This document shows positions 13,925-27,612 of a stretch of DNA of 64,000 nt, one piece after another. How positions within the stretch are numbered: position 1 is the stretch's first letter; each line of letters starts with the position of its first letter. The stretch is from Acridotheres tristis (Eukaryota > Chordata > Aves > Passeriformes > Sturnidae), in assembly GCA_037013685.1 (NCBI GenBank), contig CM072887.1, positions 44,505,154 through 44,569,153 on the forward strand, read 5' to 3'. Made by a program: the position numbers and the translations under genes. The notes under the pieces were generated by a model that saw nothing but the letters and a program-made list of their open reading frames with translations, searched no databases and was not told the origin of the DNA.

Positions 13925-16900
13925 AGTCTCTTGCACCCTTTAAACATAAAGGTAACTTGTAATTATTTGTGATCATTTACAACTGATTATATAAATTAAA
14001 CCTTGTGACAATATTATTGGTTTTGCTATTGCCTTAGGTTTTCTCTTCAGAAATCTCTGTCACCTCATGTGCCAGTAGTGATTCTTGTGTGCTTGCCTCA
14101 GTTTGCTCCAATTCAAATGACTTCACTTGCAACATGCTGTGTTTAGACTGCTTAAAGCAACCTAAGTCATTTTGACAAAAACAAATTATGGACTGATTGC
14201 CTCAGAGAGGTTGGTCAGCAGATGTGACTGAGAAGTGTCTTGCAGCTGAGGTCAGTCAAGAGCTTTAGCCTCTTTAGCTGGCATATGGGCCTGAGGACTG
14301 TGTGTGTGCATGGCTCATCAAGCCTTCTGGTCATCTGCCCTGTGCCAGCTGCTGGTCTCTGCTTGGGATTCAAAGCCCTGCTGAAACAGAAATAAAAGCA
14401 AACAGTGTGGTTTCAATCATCATGCAAAAGTCTGCCTGAAATGATTTCTTAAATTGTCATTCCTTTGATATTAACTTCTCTCTACACAGTTAAGACCCAA
14501 CATAGATAACATTGCCAAATTTTGCAGAAAAAATGCAATGGATGTAACTGTATTAGGTCCAGGCTAGCAGAACAGCCTAGAACTGCTGCAAAGCAAATCC
14601 CCAGAACAGGAACTTTAGATAACACTGTTACTCTGGGCAGTATTGTCATTTTCTGTATCAGATACCTGAGTAATAGAAGGAATTTTATGATATTTTTTTC
14701 CAGTTAGCTGGATCTTTTTGTTTAGTTCTCAGATTTACAGGAAGTTGATGCTTAAGAGTCCCCCTTTCTCTACACCTGAAAAGTTCATAGCCCCAGTTTT
14801 ATAATGTACTCAGTACCATCCCGGTTAGATGAGTCCTACCATTTTTATGGGCCTGCACTCAAGAATATTAAATCTCTTGATTTATTTTTTGTTTCGTTCT
14901 CGCTGATTATTGAAAACAGAGGGTGAGATGACCGAGTGAGGCTTGAGATCAGATCAGTAACTGAGACAAATTCCAGACATGAAAGGACTGCCTGATGCTT
15001 AGAAATCATTAAAGGCTGAAAATTACTCTCTGTGAGAGAGGGCTGCAATGAAACAGTTCTTTGGAAAATAAACAGAAACTTAAGAAATTGCTTTCAGAAG
15101 TTCTGCTGTAAGGTTGATTGTGAAACTGCTGGATTTGTCAACATTTAAGTTATATGAATTAATGTTTTGACAGCAGCCAAGAGGCAGCAAAGGGCAACTG
15201 ATCTTGCTTCTAGCTCTGTGAAGATCAGTGACTCATTAACTGGCTTTGTAAAAATCTGGTGCTTGTTTTTACTGAGCAGAACAGAGTTACTACTGGTATT
15301 ATTATGTAATGCATGCAAATAAACAAACATTACCTTTTGCTGTGTACAATTTGTGTATGCTGTTGTTGACACTTTATGATTCATTATCCTAATACCAGTG
15401 TATGCAAAAAGTCATGCCTAAGAGGGCACCATTTGTTTTGGGTTTTGCTTCCTGTTTTCTTTTGGTTTTCCATAGTTAAGCTGAGTGAAGGCCTTACACA
15501 AAATCCTGGTAAAAATGAGTTGTAGTGTGTTTGTTCTTTTACACATTTCAAAGAAATATCAACAGGAACATATTTCTTGGGGAGAGCAGCTTATGAAATC
15601 TCCTGCAGAACAAAAGTGTTGCAGTTCTCAAGGGAGCTGATTAAATGGAGGGCATCAATCTCTTTCAGAAATAGAGAGCACTTGATATACTGCAGGACCT
15701 AATATTATGGGGCATTACTTCCTTTTTCCTGCCACAGGTTTTTCCCTCAGTTCACTAAATAGTTCATGTAGCAAAAACATTCGCCAACTTATGGTATGTT
15801 CTATTGAACTGGGAGACCTAGTAATTAATTTGTGTTGGCTGAAGAGAGGGCTGCTAATCTGTGATGGCCAAGCTGACCATCTGGTTGGTGGCCACGTGGA
15901 TTCCACACTGTAGGCACAGTGTCGAGCCTGTCTGTGGAGCGTGGGGTGCTGCAGCAAGATAAACTCTTGTGCTTTGCTCTCCTGAAGGATGTTACCTGAG
16001 GAAGGGCTGGGACAGCAGCTGTCAGTGCATGCACTGGCTGCCTCCCTGTTGCCACATAACAGGTGAATCTCACTGTTCACCTTATAATGTATTCATTTCT
16101 ATTTCTCTGGAAGTAACTTTCTTCTGGAATAAGGAAAGAAAGTACTGATAAGAAAACAATTTTTCTTTATCCTTCCCCCTTCTCATTCACTTGTCCTAGC
16201 TTCAGGGCCTGTTTATAACTTATGAGGATAAGCAAATCTCTACATAATGCTGTCCCTATTCCCCAAACAATCAGAAATCTTCAAGACTCCCTGACACTAC
16301 AATCCAAATCTCCATCATAGTTACAGTGACTTCCAAAACTATGAGTTCTCTTGCTGTATTATGTCAGGTTATAATGATATAGGGAGTATAGAAGTCTTTT
16401 TGCACAGGAGTTTTACAATCTCTAGAAGGTGCAGGAGTTAAATTAAAACTTCATTATCTGCCTCCTTTCTAACAGAGCTGTGAGAGATATTGTCAAGGGG
16501 GGATTCTTTGGGAGATATGCCATCATAAATTTTTCCACAGTGCAAATTCAGTTCATTTCTCAGCACATTAGTGCTTTGGACTGGGGCAAAGACCCACACC
16601 TTGTGCTCCAGAACAGAGGAAAAAGCAGATAAAAGCCCTAAGCCATTTGGCTGAGTAGTCAGCCAGATCAGTTTTCTTGGTGCACAGTCGTCATAAGCTT
16701 ATAATTCTATTTCAATGAACAGCACTAATACGTCCCCAAAATAATTAATTATTAACCTAAAAACTTCATCCAAGAGCAGAAAGTCATGCAAATAGGCATT
16801 TGAGACTCTTTCTTGCTGTGAAACTGCAATGTTATAGAAACAAGCAAACTGTGCAGCACAGCCAGCTACTGGTAACCATGTTCAGCTTTTGGCACCTGGA

Positions 16901-19423
16901 AGCTGTCTAAACCAACAGCTGCTTGGCAGGGCAAAGTGGTCATACATGTGGATTCAAATTGATCCTACTAAATTATATACTTCAGAGGCTAAGGAAGTTT
17001 ATGGGTATGAATTGAATATCATCGCATAAATGGAAATATCATGTAATGCTGGCCTCTGAAGCTAGTATGGACTCTCAAACATATTTTCCTTCTTTGGAGG
17101 TTATATAATTGCCTTGGGTTTTTTTCAGATGGCACGATGATTGACAGATAGAGTGAATGTAGGCAAAATACTTGCACAGTTACTAGATTGCAATGAATTC
17201 TGTTCATCCACCTTGACTTTAATTTTGGGTTTGTTTCTCAGAAGCATTCAGCTTCTGCAGTTTCTAGACAAAACATTTCCAGACAATGGATTTCAAAACA
17301 AATTTCCTGAAATTGCCCAGCACTTTCCTCCCTGAGTATCCAGACAGCACCTGCACACCTTGCTCAAGGCCAGTCTGTCAGGGAGGAAGAGGAAGCCCCA
17401 TGTGTGAAAAACAGACTCAGGAGCCAGACTGGATAATCGGCCTGGCATTGTAACATAATGTCACTTAACTCTGAGAAAGAAATATAATAGGTCTCTCTAG
17501 TCTGTAAAGCAAAGAGAGGAGGGTGCAATTGTACAACAGTGACTTTACTGTCTCTAAACCTGTGCAGCTGGGTGAAGTTCAGAATGTTGTGATCAATCCA
17601 TATTGTAAAGATCTAAAAGATAACAAAATGAAAATATTTTTGATGCTGTCACATTGTGAGTGGAGGAAAGAGCTAAACTGAGGAGTACCTTCATGCATTC
17701 ATGGTGCATTACTGCTCACCCCTTGTTTTTTGCTTGCAGGAATTCAGTCTGTTATATTTCCACAGTTTTGAAGCGAAGCCTAAAAAACCCCAAAATGACT
17801 AAATAAAAAAGTGTGATAGAGATACTTACTACATATTTTTATTTATTTTCTGGTTTTCATCTGTGCTTTGACAAGCAGAGCTGACATTTAAAAGCAACAA
17901 TGGCCAATCCCATTTCCTTGAAAATCAATCCCCCAAGTCTTGTTGCAGTAACATAAATTCAGGTGAGGTTTCTAATTTCTGTAAGCCCCAGAAGGGCTTC
18001 TACGTTTAATTTAAATGGATGAATGGCAGGATTTAAAGCTTTTATTTCTTTCAATATGCCAGGTTCTGATTATAATTTGTCAGTAAAACTCTGGTTAGAT
18101 GTTTCCATATAAATATAACTATGGTTCTATTTTCTCTCCAAAACTGTTTGTCACTTTCCTCTCAAATTCCCTGCTGAAACAAATTTTTACTTAATACAGA
18201 GAGAATGATTGTAAGCATATATATCACACTATTTATGTATTTATTAAATATATAAAATATTTTAAGAGGAAGAAAGCCTAGGCATTATTTTGCTAGCTTA
18301 AGTGGTGCTACTTTTTCTTTCAGAAGTGGCTGGCAGCCTTCCAGGCACTAAATGGCTGAGTCCTTTGGTGGCAGTCTAGGGATGTCTTGGTCCATGAGTG
18401 CTTTAGGGAGAATCTGACTAAAGAAACTTTTTGCCAAAACTGAAATAGGTAGTTCCCATTGCAAAAGTTTGTCAGACCTATAGCAAATTTCATATACAGC
18501 CCAAGTGGTAGTGGATTGAATAAAAAAAGGTTTAGACTGAACTAAAAAAGCACACCAGGCTAATGGTTGCAGTGAAGGTAAGAAAAGAAAGTTCTTTTAC
18601 TTCAGGTCATCCCTAAACCTTACATGAACTCCCTGGGCCATCTCTGTGAATCATGCAAACATACCTTCTGAGATCTTCTAGATGTACACCTGTAAGCAAT
18701 TAGTAATTTTAGAATATGGTGGAAATAATGAATTTAGAATGCCTAACAGCAAAGACTTCCATAATTTAAAAGTAAAAACACTGCAAAATTAATATTTGTT
18801 CTCTTCCTCTACTACATCTACTTTACCTGATTTCATAAATTCTGCTGCTTGTCCAGGGGCCAAAAAACATTAAAATTCCAGCTCACTGCATGTAGGACAA
18901 TGTATATTCACATAGTCACAGTTGCATATGAGGTTGAAATCCCATTCTGATACTGTCCGATATCTATAAAAGTCAGATTAATTAACTTTTTGTTACACCT
19001 TTTCATTTTGAGACTCTTTTAAATCAACTTATGTAAGTCACCTGGAAATCAAGTATGATGAATTATTTAGCTCCATGCTTTAAATCTGCTTCAGTCTGGA
19101 TGCATTTATTAATCACTTTCAATCCCTATGAAATGCTTGATGGTCTCAGCAAATAATTATATATTGTAGAAATAATTGAAACTGAAGTAAAAATATTGTT
19201 TTCTCTTTTAACAATTATATCAAGGGATGACTAATTTTTAACTTCGTAACTAAAGGAAGACAGTTACTGTTTTATGTCAAAATGATGCTGAAATTGTTTT
19301 GTTATAGCTGTGCTCTTCATTGCCATAGTCTTATCTACCTTCTTTTCTGTCTTACAATCGAATTACTAGGTAGTAGTTTTAATAACCAGAGAAATAGAAA
19401 AATGAACAATAGAACAGTAGATC

Positions 19424-19453
19424 AATATTTCCCCAATGAAATGGGGAAATATT
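19424..19453. other. Perfect 12-bp inverted repeat with 6-nt loop
   Basis: The arms 'aatatttcccca' (19424-19435) and 'tggggaaatatt' (19442-19453) are exact reverse complements around the loop 'atgaaa'. Pairing does not extend outward, so it is too short for a typical microRNA precursor. It could act as a cruciform, a dyad binding site or a short RNA hairpin. It is not part of a recognised repeat. Confidence 0.9.
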
Positions 19454-22400
19454 AGAGCATAGGAGAATTTTTTCTCTCCAAGTAGTTCAGTGAACTGTTC
19501 TTACTTTTTGGCTCCTGCTCCACCATAAGGCCAAGAAAATTCTGTTGTGTTTTCATTTCTAATTCCAAATCTTTCCTTTACCTACCTACCTTCTCTGTCT
19601 GGTGTGCAAGGAATTTTACAAGCACTCCCAAAGAAGAGCAATATTTACAGAGTTTATTTACTTAATCTATTCCTTCTCTCTTTTTCAACCCTGCCACCAC
19701 TCTTGATACAGCTGATCTGTGTTGGGGCTGCTGGGTACCAGGTTCAGATACAGAACTGAAACACAAGTTAAAGGAGAGGAACTGGGCACGTGGAGTCATT
19801 TTTACTGTCTTGGTACACCTGCTGCAATGACTTTGTATCATTTTCCTTAGGCAGAGCATGAGAGATCTGTGGAAGCTGTTGTTTTTATGAGGCAATTTAC
19901 AATTTTTTCATTTGAGGAAAATTCTTTAAGTTTGTACTTTCTATCCTTGGATTGCAGTAACATATGGCGAGGAAAAGAAATAAAGTTCTTATTATGCTGA
20001 GGTAAGGTTGATCTTGGCTCTGCTCAGCTTGCTTTATTGCAAAATCAACTGAAAAGTAGCAGTAAAGAAAATAAATAATGAATATGTACATATTGAAGTA
20101 TTTTTATATCACAGCCTGGGACATGCAGTCAGAAAAATTGCTGGTATACAAAATACTGACTCTTGTCATTTTGAGACCAAAACACATAAGAAAGGATGGG
20201 CTGCAACATGTAACTTTTCACTTGAGCCTTTCTTCGAGGCCCAAGTTGCTTCCAAAGAGCACCTTTGTTTTTTTATAATAGGAAAGCAATACTGTTAAAG
20301 CAAACTTTCTTTCATCCCTGGAGTCTTTAAAACCTCTTGATTTTCTGTCTCACTGACACCCTCTTCTTCAAGTTGCATGGTGTTACCTGCAGGAGAAGGG
20401 TGAGAGGGAAGAGCTGCACTGTCCAAGAGGAGGGATGGAGAGATGGTCTCTGGGTAGATCGTAAGAGTGGTCACTCCTCTCTTGCAACAAAGGAAGACCA
20501 TGTAAAAGGAATCGGCATAAATCACAAAACCAGGGAAGAAAACTGAAGAGGACTTCTGTTTCTCTTGTAAATTCTCTTACAGAATGAGAAACTACAAAAG
20601 AGCCAAACTCTTGTGGTACGCATTACAGAAACCTGTCCTGTTTTGGAGGTATGAAATATATATTCAGGGAGCTCAAGAAAAGTCTTTATTGCTATTCAAT
20701 GTTTTTTTCCCAACTTCCCTACTGTATCTCACAAGTAGATTATTGAAATTAATTAATTCAGCTTTCCCTAAAATCAAGAGAACAGCACAGTATTTATTTC
20801 ATGCTAATAATTTCTCTGACATGCACAAGGAGATAGCTAATTTATTTGCAGAGAGAGACATGTCCTTAAAGCTGTTTTGATTACAAACAATGTAGATAAA
20901 AGATTATGTTTGTGGCAAGAAAAAGTTCTATAAATATTTTGGTGAAAGTATGGGGCAAGGAAGGTGCTTCTTATGCTGTTTAAAATAATTGTAAACTGTT
21001 ATTCTTCCTTATAAATCTCTTGAATGAGACCATTTATATGCATGAACTTGTTAAAATACAGCGTACAGTACCAGCAAATTTGAAGACACAGGACAGAATT
21101 TGCTCTAGGGTGTATTGTCATCTACTATAAAGTATTATCAGGATGGAGTGGTCTTTTATTATTGATAAAACTATGCTGTAGTTAAAGCTAGCTTTTTTCC
21201 CTATTAATGTGGGGTTGGTATCTATTAAAATCAAAGTGTGGTGTGCTCCCTTATACTTGGGGTTTCGTGTCATGTTTACAGTAGTTTCCTGAAGTAAAAC
21301 GAACTTTTCTCAGCTGGGCAAAGGCATTACTACTGAAATTGATTGTAACATTGGATTTTGCACACAGAAGTAACTTACTAAGCTTAGACAAACTAATTTT
21401 GTGTCTGTGTCTATGCCTTTAGCCCCAGGTTAAGACAAACCCTTAGGGTCTCAGTCTCAGCTGTAGCTTGCTTTCCCATGCAGTCCACCCTTCCCTGTGT
21501 CTCTTGGAGAGTGGCAAAAGGGTACAGCTGTGGAGTGTGTTCTTTTTTTTTTGTTCTTGATGTAGCAGTTTTTCACTCGTGGAGTATTTTGAGCCATGTG
21601 TCTGTCAAGAGAAGATGGCCATGGATGCTGTTGACTATCTCTCTGTGCACCAAGGCATTGGCCAGGCTCTGAGCCTCTGCCTCAGGCAGTACCCTCTGCC
21701 TTGTGCCTCCAAAGGGCTCCTCATGCAGCAGTCCAAAATGTGCAAGGATAACTAACAGTTTTAGATGAAAAAGTTTGCATCTGCATTAAAAACAGCATCT
21801 ATTTGGTTTTTCCTAACTCAGAGAGGATTGTGGCAAGGTTAATGCCATGTGACAGTCAGTAATACAGCAGGGGAACAACCAGAATTGCTGGATCTTCACT
21901 TCGAAATACGATGAGTCCAAAATTTTTTCTTATTCTCCTACAAAGAGGAAAAAATATCATTACTTTTCTGTTGCCTGTTGATATACTAATTTTCACAACC
22001 TGCTGGCTGTTTTCCTTCTGGAATTTTTGGTCTCACTATTATGTCTACCACTATCTTGAAGGTGCTATGTTTGGGGGTGGGGTTGTACCTTGAATAAAGC
22101 CATCTGTAGCGTGTTCTTACCTCCTAGTACAATGCAGAATAAATAACTGACAGAACCAAGTTTATGATATACACCAAGTAACACAGATGCTCTGTGTTGA
22201 TTTCTGAGGAAGCAGTAAAAGATCCTACCAGGCTTTCCAAATTCTACCTTAAGCCTCAGATTGAAAGCCGTTTGCAAGACTGCAAACACACTTTTGAAGA
22301 AATGTGTTTCTTTGTTCTCTTTCCAAGTCAAACAACCCCCCAATTTCATGGCTGATAGCAGATGTTGTACCTTTCTAACACGTGCTCTGATATTTCATAA

Positions 22401-23257
22401 GAAATAGAATTTGTGAAATTCTGCCATGTGAGGTCAGGCATTAGGAAATCCAATGGGGATGAAAGTGAAAGGAATTCTACAACTTTTAATTATGGAGCCT
22501 GCTGTCTGTCTTGTCTGGCCTGCTGTGAGGCAGCATCAGGGCAGCATATTCCTTTGAAAGAAAAAATTCTGCTGTTTAAGCTGGTATCAGAAATTAAGTG
22601 AAGATAGACACTACTTCCATCTGCTTCAAACTTTGCAGATTGGACAGGCATAATTTCAAATTATAGCACATGTTCTAGCTGTCAAAAGACTATTTAAAAT
22701 TATGAATTATGCCACATAACCAGGATTACATAAACTAACATGAAATGATACAGGTCTTTAAATCAGCCATCACTAACCACACAGACATGTGCATCTTCAT
22801 TAGATGAATTGTTCCATGAAACAAAGAGAAATGCTCCATTTCATGAATTACAGCATCACTAGTATATAAACTCTCTTTCTAATGTCTTTTGTAAAAACTC
22901 CTATTCAACTTTTTCCTCATTATATTCTGATTTTTCTAGCCCATCTAAGTCAGATTTGGCTTTCTGGGGTATGAAGTAAGCTGTTGTTCACATACTGGCT
23001 TTATGCCTTAAACTTTAATTTTCTGAGCTTTTACAGATTTATTTTGTGGTGTTACTATATTGGTGTCAGAAAAAAACCACAGGTATTAAATTGAGGTTTC
23101 ACAACATCCCCAGGAATGCACGCTAGATGGATTTCAAATCATCCTGTTTCCTCCTTTACCGTCTTTATTAGTTTTTTTTATATCCTTCAGTTTGGCTTCA
23201 ATTCGGGGAAGCACTCAAGCAAGTACTTAACTTTGAGAATGTGGTTAAATTTAGCTC

Positions 23258-23282
23258 TTTATTTATTTATTTATTTATTTAT
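23258..23282 (+). repeat. (TTTA)n microsatellite
   Basis: Six copies of TTTA followed by two or three TCCA-like units. Confidence 0.93.
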
Positions 23283-23408
23283 CCATCCATTTAAAGTGGA
23301 AATGCAGGCTCACACTAAGTGTTTTGCAGAGCAAGAAATGTTGCCGTTTTCCCACAAGGGTGTCCCCCATATTTAAATCATATGCTTGCCACTTACTTTA
23401 AGTTAAGA

Positions 23409-23437
23409 TTTCTGTATTTCTATGTGAAATACAGAAA
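23409..23437. other. Perfect 12-bp inverted repeat with 5-nt loop
   Basis: The arms 'tttctgtatttc' (23409-23420) and 'gaaatacagaaa' (23426-23437) pair exactly around 'tatgt'. The outer flanks do not pair well. No poly-T stop or promoter for a small RNA is evident. Confidence 0.9.
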
Positions 23438-23748
23438 ATAAGCCTATAAGGGAGTTGGATGAATTCAAACCTGTTCACCTATCTTTACTCATAACTTTTA
23501 TTCCTATAAAGGGAATAAATTTATTTAAAATAGAGCCCAACTGAGCTTGAATAATTTTCATGTACCTTTAAAAATGCTATTACTATGCAGTTCTAACAGT
23601 GACACTTTCTCAAAGGGTACTATCTTGCTGGGAATAATTCATCATCACTGAATCTCACAAGATTGGATAATTTCTGTATTATTCAAATTTGTTCATATAA
23701 AATTTGAATGAGAAAATTGAAAGTAGGTGCATATTTTCTTCATCACAG

Positions 23749-23913
23749 ATTACAGGTAAGCTGGGAAAAAAGCGCCTCAAAACCGGATGTGGAATATTTT
23801 ATATCTGAATTCATGCTTTCTCTGGAACTCTATTTCGAACATGGTTTTAAGCCATGGGAAGTTATCTATCCAAAGTTTGTTCAAGGGATTCATAATTGGG
23901 AAATTTTGCTGCA
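23749..23913 (+). CDS. Candidate internal exon, unrecognised
   Basis: A 165-bp segment is open in one frame from a good splice acceptor (pyrimidine-rich 'ttttcttcatcacag', ending at 23748) to a consensus donor ('gcaGTAAGTaag', GT at 23914). The frame's first stop lies inside the donor, as is usual when an intron follows. The start phase equals the end phase, so the exon could be skipped without a frameshift. The translation has mixed composition with hydrophobic and acidic residues, including 'SLELYFEHGFKPWEV'. I recognise no domain. An internal 'caggtaagc' at 23754-23762 could act as a competing donor. No partner exons were found nearby, so a chance match is quite possible. Confidence 0.2.
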
Positions 23914-24781
23914 GTAAGTAAGATTTTTTTTCCCCATTATTAACAGCCTAACTACCAAAAAGAGGGAAAGACAGCAGTTGTTTAATTCTTTTCACTCAAC
24001 AAGATATGGGGGTAAACAGAACATTTATATTTTCTGTATTTAGAAGGATCTGAAGTTCTGAATAACATTTTTTTATTTATTTAATCAGTTGTGATAAGAC
24101 TTATGTGGAAGCCCTGAAAAGCTAGATGTTTGAGAAGTTACTTTGCTGCTATATTTGATACCTCCACTCTTGGCCTGTCTGTTCTTAAAATGCTAAAGTT
24201 ATGTAGATTATTAACAAAATTGTTGTTTCATAAAATAGTATCTGGAGGTAGTTCTAGAGGTAAGATGTAAACATTGAAAAGAAACCATACTGACAAAATA
24301 AAATTACCACATTTAAATATGTCACTTATTTTAGTATTATCAATATTGTAAGCACCAACATTAGGACCTCAAAAATGAGTTGTTAGAACAAAGAACACAG
24401 TCTGATTTTATAAGTATTTAGTGGATGAAGGGCTGCACATTGTGTGGATGGTTTTCATGTGATGACTGGTTAGTTTGTTACATGACCTTTAGAGACTTTC
24501 TTTAGTGGGGCATCAGAAATGGGTGTTTGGGGCATGGAATCACTCATATTTCTTGAAGATGATGGAAAAGCATATGCAAAGACTGATAACTGGACTGGAC
24601 AGCACATAGGTGATAAACAAGCAGAAAAAAGCAAATCCTTTCCCAGATCTTCTAGAATAAATAATGATTGAAAAAATTTTTAAAATACAGAAGATTACAG
24701 ACTTAAAAAAGAAAAATTAGAAGTGCAATTTACAGATGTAGAGTACAATTCCTGACTAAAGTTTCCAAGCAGAGACAGGGT

Positions 24782-24829
24782 ATTTTTTTGGGGGGGGGAG
24801 TTTGTTTTTTTGTTGTTGTTTTTCTTTAA
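24782..24829 (+). repeat. T/G-rich tract with G9 run
   Basis: Low-complexity sequence: a T7 run followed by nine G, then T-rich sequence with GTT repeats. It is the first of several T/G-only tracts in the window. No gene or recognised element touches it. Confidence 0.9.
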
Positions 24830-25214
24830 TTAGTGAGCTACAATTTTATATATATGTAGTTCCTCATTTGATTGACTGATTATGGGAAGATATTTTCTAG
24901 CAATTAAGAACATCCTATGAATCTGCACAGATGCTTTTTTCTGTGCAGTTTTGAGTGGGTGACAGAGCTAAGCTGGTTGTATTCTTACAGGCAATTATTG
25001 AATCCAATTCTGCAGTTTGATTGCATGTCTCTGTGGGCAGGAATATGCTCATTGCTCTCCTTCTGTACAGTCAAAGCATTTCTGGATACACAGAAATGAA
25101 CAAAGACATTGCCATCCAGCCTCATTCTGCCCTGATTTCGACTCCAATTAACCTGCACGTAGCCTCAGGAAAGGGATAATTATTTCTACTCGACAATTCC
25201 TGTAGCCTGCTCTG

Positions 25215-25345
25215 GGACCTGCCTTGAGACGGGTTGCTGTGTCTCTCTCCTAGTAGAAGATGCTCCTGATGATTTCAGCAGATGTTGGACTAGATGACAT
25301 TTAAAGATCCAACTCAAACTGTTCTCTGCTTCTATAATTAGTAAA
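25215..25345 (+). mobile_element. CR1 LINE, short 3'-tail remnant
   Basis: The segment around 25285-25340 ('gttggactagatgacattta', then 'aagatccaactcaaactgtt') matches the terminal part of CR1, where 'ttggactagatgatct..aaaggtcc..ccaacc' is diagnostic. It ends in a decayed form of the terminal repeat ('ctgcttctataatt'). The upstream boundary is uncertain, because the 5' side is too diverged for me to align by eye. It is probably an old copy cut to little more than 100 bp. Confidence 0.65.
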
Positions 25346-27440
25346 GGCCAACATCCAATTTTCAAGCATCTATATTTATGGAAGAAAAATTCTACTGTTT
25401 AGGTACATCTACTCACAGAAGAGAGTGAGCAAATGTGAATAAGTAATTACTTCCGTGTTTTGGGGAATAACTTGCATTCTGAGTAGTTTTTGTAATTAAT
25501 GAGAAACACAATCCCCAGTGAATAATTTGCCTCATCACACCATTGAGGGCTGTCTTTAAAGGTTCTGCCTTCTCTTCTTCAGGCACCAAATTAGAGGATA
25601 CAGTGTAACAGTAAACAGGATTTTTTTGTTTTATTTTTAAGCCCTGGATAGTTTGTTTGAAGATCACTCTAGTGTAAACATTTCCAAGTAATCAATTGTG
25701 CGTAGATCTCTTACCCTCCAGGCAGAACTTGTGAAGATAATAGTATGTATGAATACCTATTGCAAATATATTTCCACTGCAAACATGGATGATAACTGTA
25801 AAAGGACCATCCTTGTTCCAAATACTCATGGGTATAGAACTGAAGTGTTGTGCAGGGAAAAGCAATTTCAGACTCAAAAAGAGATGGTGAGGTAAAGTTA
25901 GAGCTGAATAGGAGAACTGGCAGAATATCGATTAATAGAATAATGCCTGAAGTTTTATCCACTTTTTCAGTTGGTGAAGGATACTGCCTATTACTCCCTA
26001 TATATATTGTCTCAGACACCCTCCAACCATCATGGAGGCAAAGGAATTGATGCTAATGAACCTCAGAAGGTGCTGTGAGAAATATTCCTTCAAGTCTTAA
26101 AGGATGCATGGTGCTTTGCTGAAATTTCTCATGTTTACCCCAGCCATCTTGTATCATGAACAAATGCAACTAGAAGGGCATCTGACAGCAAATACAGCAT
26201 TTGACTACTACTACAGAAGGTTATTTGGAGACATATTGGCATTCATACATCCCTAAAGGCAGCTCCTGAAAGACGTTTGTTTCTGTTTTCCAGAATGCAG
26301 AATGATTGATGGTGCGGTCCATGGAGCCAGAAGGAGGAAGTTAGATCTTAAAGACAGAAAGCAATGTGAAAGCAAGTTGCATTACATGTCTTTCTTCCAA
26401 ATAAGCTCTATGTCCCACTGGCATCAAAAGGTATGGTTGCTCAGCCCTACAGAAAATCATAATGTGCTTTCTGAAATGAGTTCTGTATTATATCATATTC
26501 CAGAGAATCCAATGGTGACTTTAACTGTCAGAAACTGGAGAAAAAAATTTGATCTCCTGACAGTTACAGCTACTATTCTTTTCTCCTTCTGAATTAGGAA
26601 TTTTCTCTTATCTCTAGGTTTTTAAAATTATTACTATAATACGAAAAAACATTATAGATTTCAGGATTAATGCTTTAGGTTCTGCAAAATGCTGCAAACT
26701 AAGACAAGTGTGGTTGAATAGGTCCTGTGGGAATGGCTTAGAAACACAAGGGACTTGTGCAAAATGATTAATCATTAGGGCCACAGCCAGCAGTGACAAC
26801 CCTGCCACTGAGAGTGACTCCTGCATCACTTGAGGTGGCAGAGAAAAATGAGAGGAACGAGAGAAGCATCTCTGTCTGCCTAATCAGTTTATCTATAAAT
26901 CTGCTGTCCCTTGCAGGACACGAGGAGAAAGCAAATTGCAGCCAGCCAAAACTCTCTCAAAGAAGAAGAGATAAAAAAGCAAGTGAAGTGTGGTGTATGT
27001 TTTCAGGTGGATTTTTTTCTTTTTGTTTTATGAGGCTGTTCATCATTCCATTACCAATGTGCAAAGTGTTTCTACTTTGAAAATCATCTTTCTTGAAGGT
27101 TTCAGAAAAGCAAAGGAGATTCACTTAGATATAGGGTTGCTTAGAAATTATTTAATTTTATGTCAGAGGCTATGTCTTGCATACTTGTCTCCTACATTTA
27201 CATACAATTATAATTATAAGGGATGTCCAGACTACAACACTGATTTCAGTGGTATTGTCATACATGAAGTCATTATTAAGCCGAAAGGTTTTAGAAAACT
27301 CTTAGGAGAGGAAAATACTAGGATCATGGCTGCATGGAATTTTAGGTGACAGTCTAGTTTGTCTGACAGCAGGACAGGAATATGTGTCTTCCTCAGAGGC
27401 AGTGATTGAAGCTGCAGGAAGGAAAAGTTTTCTTCCTTCC

Positions 27441-27577
27441 CTTCCCCTTCCCCTTCCCCTTCCCCTTCCCCTTCCCCTTCCCCTTCCCCTTCCCCTTCCC
27501 CTTCCCCTTCCCCTTCCCCTTCCCCTTCCCCTTCCCCTTCCCCTTCCCCTTCCCCTTCCCCTTCCCCTTCCCCTTCC
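27441..27577 (+). repeat. (CCCCTT)n hexanucleotide array
   Basis: About 23 near-perfect copies of a 6-bp unit, CCCCTT on the plus strand and AAGGGG on the minus strand. The minus strand therefore carries many GGGG runs separated by AA, a strong G-quadruplex motif. The array is bordered on the left by 'ttttcttccttcc' and passes without a gap into a second hexamer array. Pro-Phe and Pro-Leu dipeptide frames through it are simple translations of the repeat. Confidence 0.98.
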
Positions 27578-27579
27578 TC

Positions 27580-27612
<33 letters not shown>

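Larger units (their letters stand above)
13001..23257. other. No gene recognised; unique sequence with hairpins
   Basis: Mostly AT-rich unique DNA. Somewhat GC-richer patches lie at about 13.7-13.9, 14.2-14.4 and 15.85-16.05 kb; none shows recognisable coding content. The longest open frame is 121 codons (minus strand, 15715-16080), overlapped by other frames. Hairpins at 13.9 and 19.43 kb are listed separately. Confidence 0.6.
23914..27440. other. No gene recognised between the candidate exon and the polypyrimidine array
   Basis: It contains the T/G tract at 24.78 kb and the short CR1 tail near 25.3 kb. The remaining sequence has overlapping frames of 60-119 codons on both strands, none with recognisable content. 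Confidence 0.55.
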
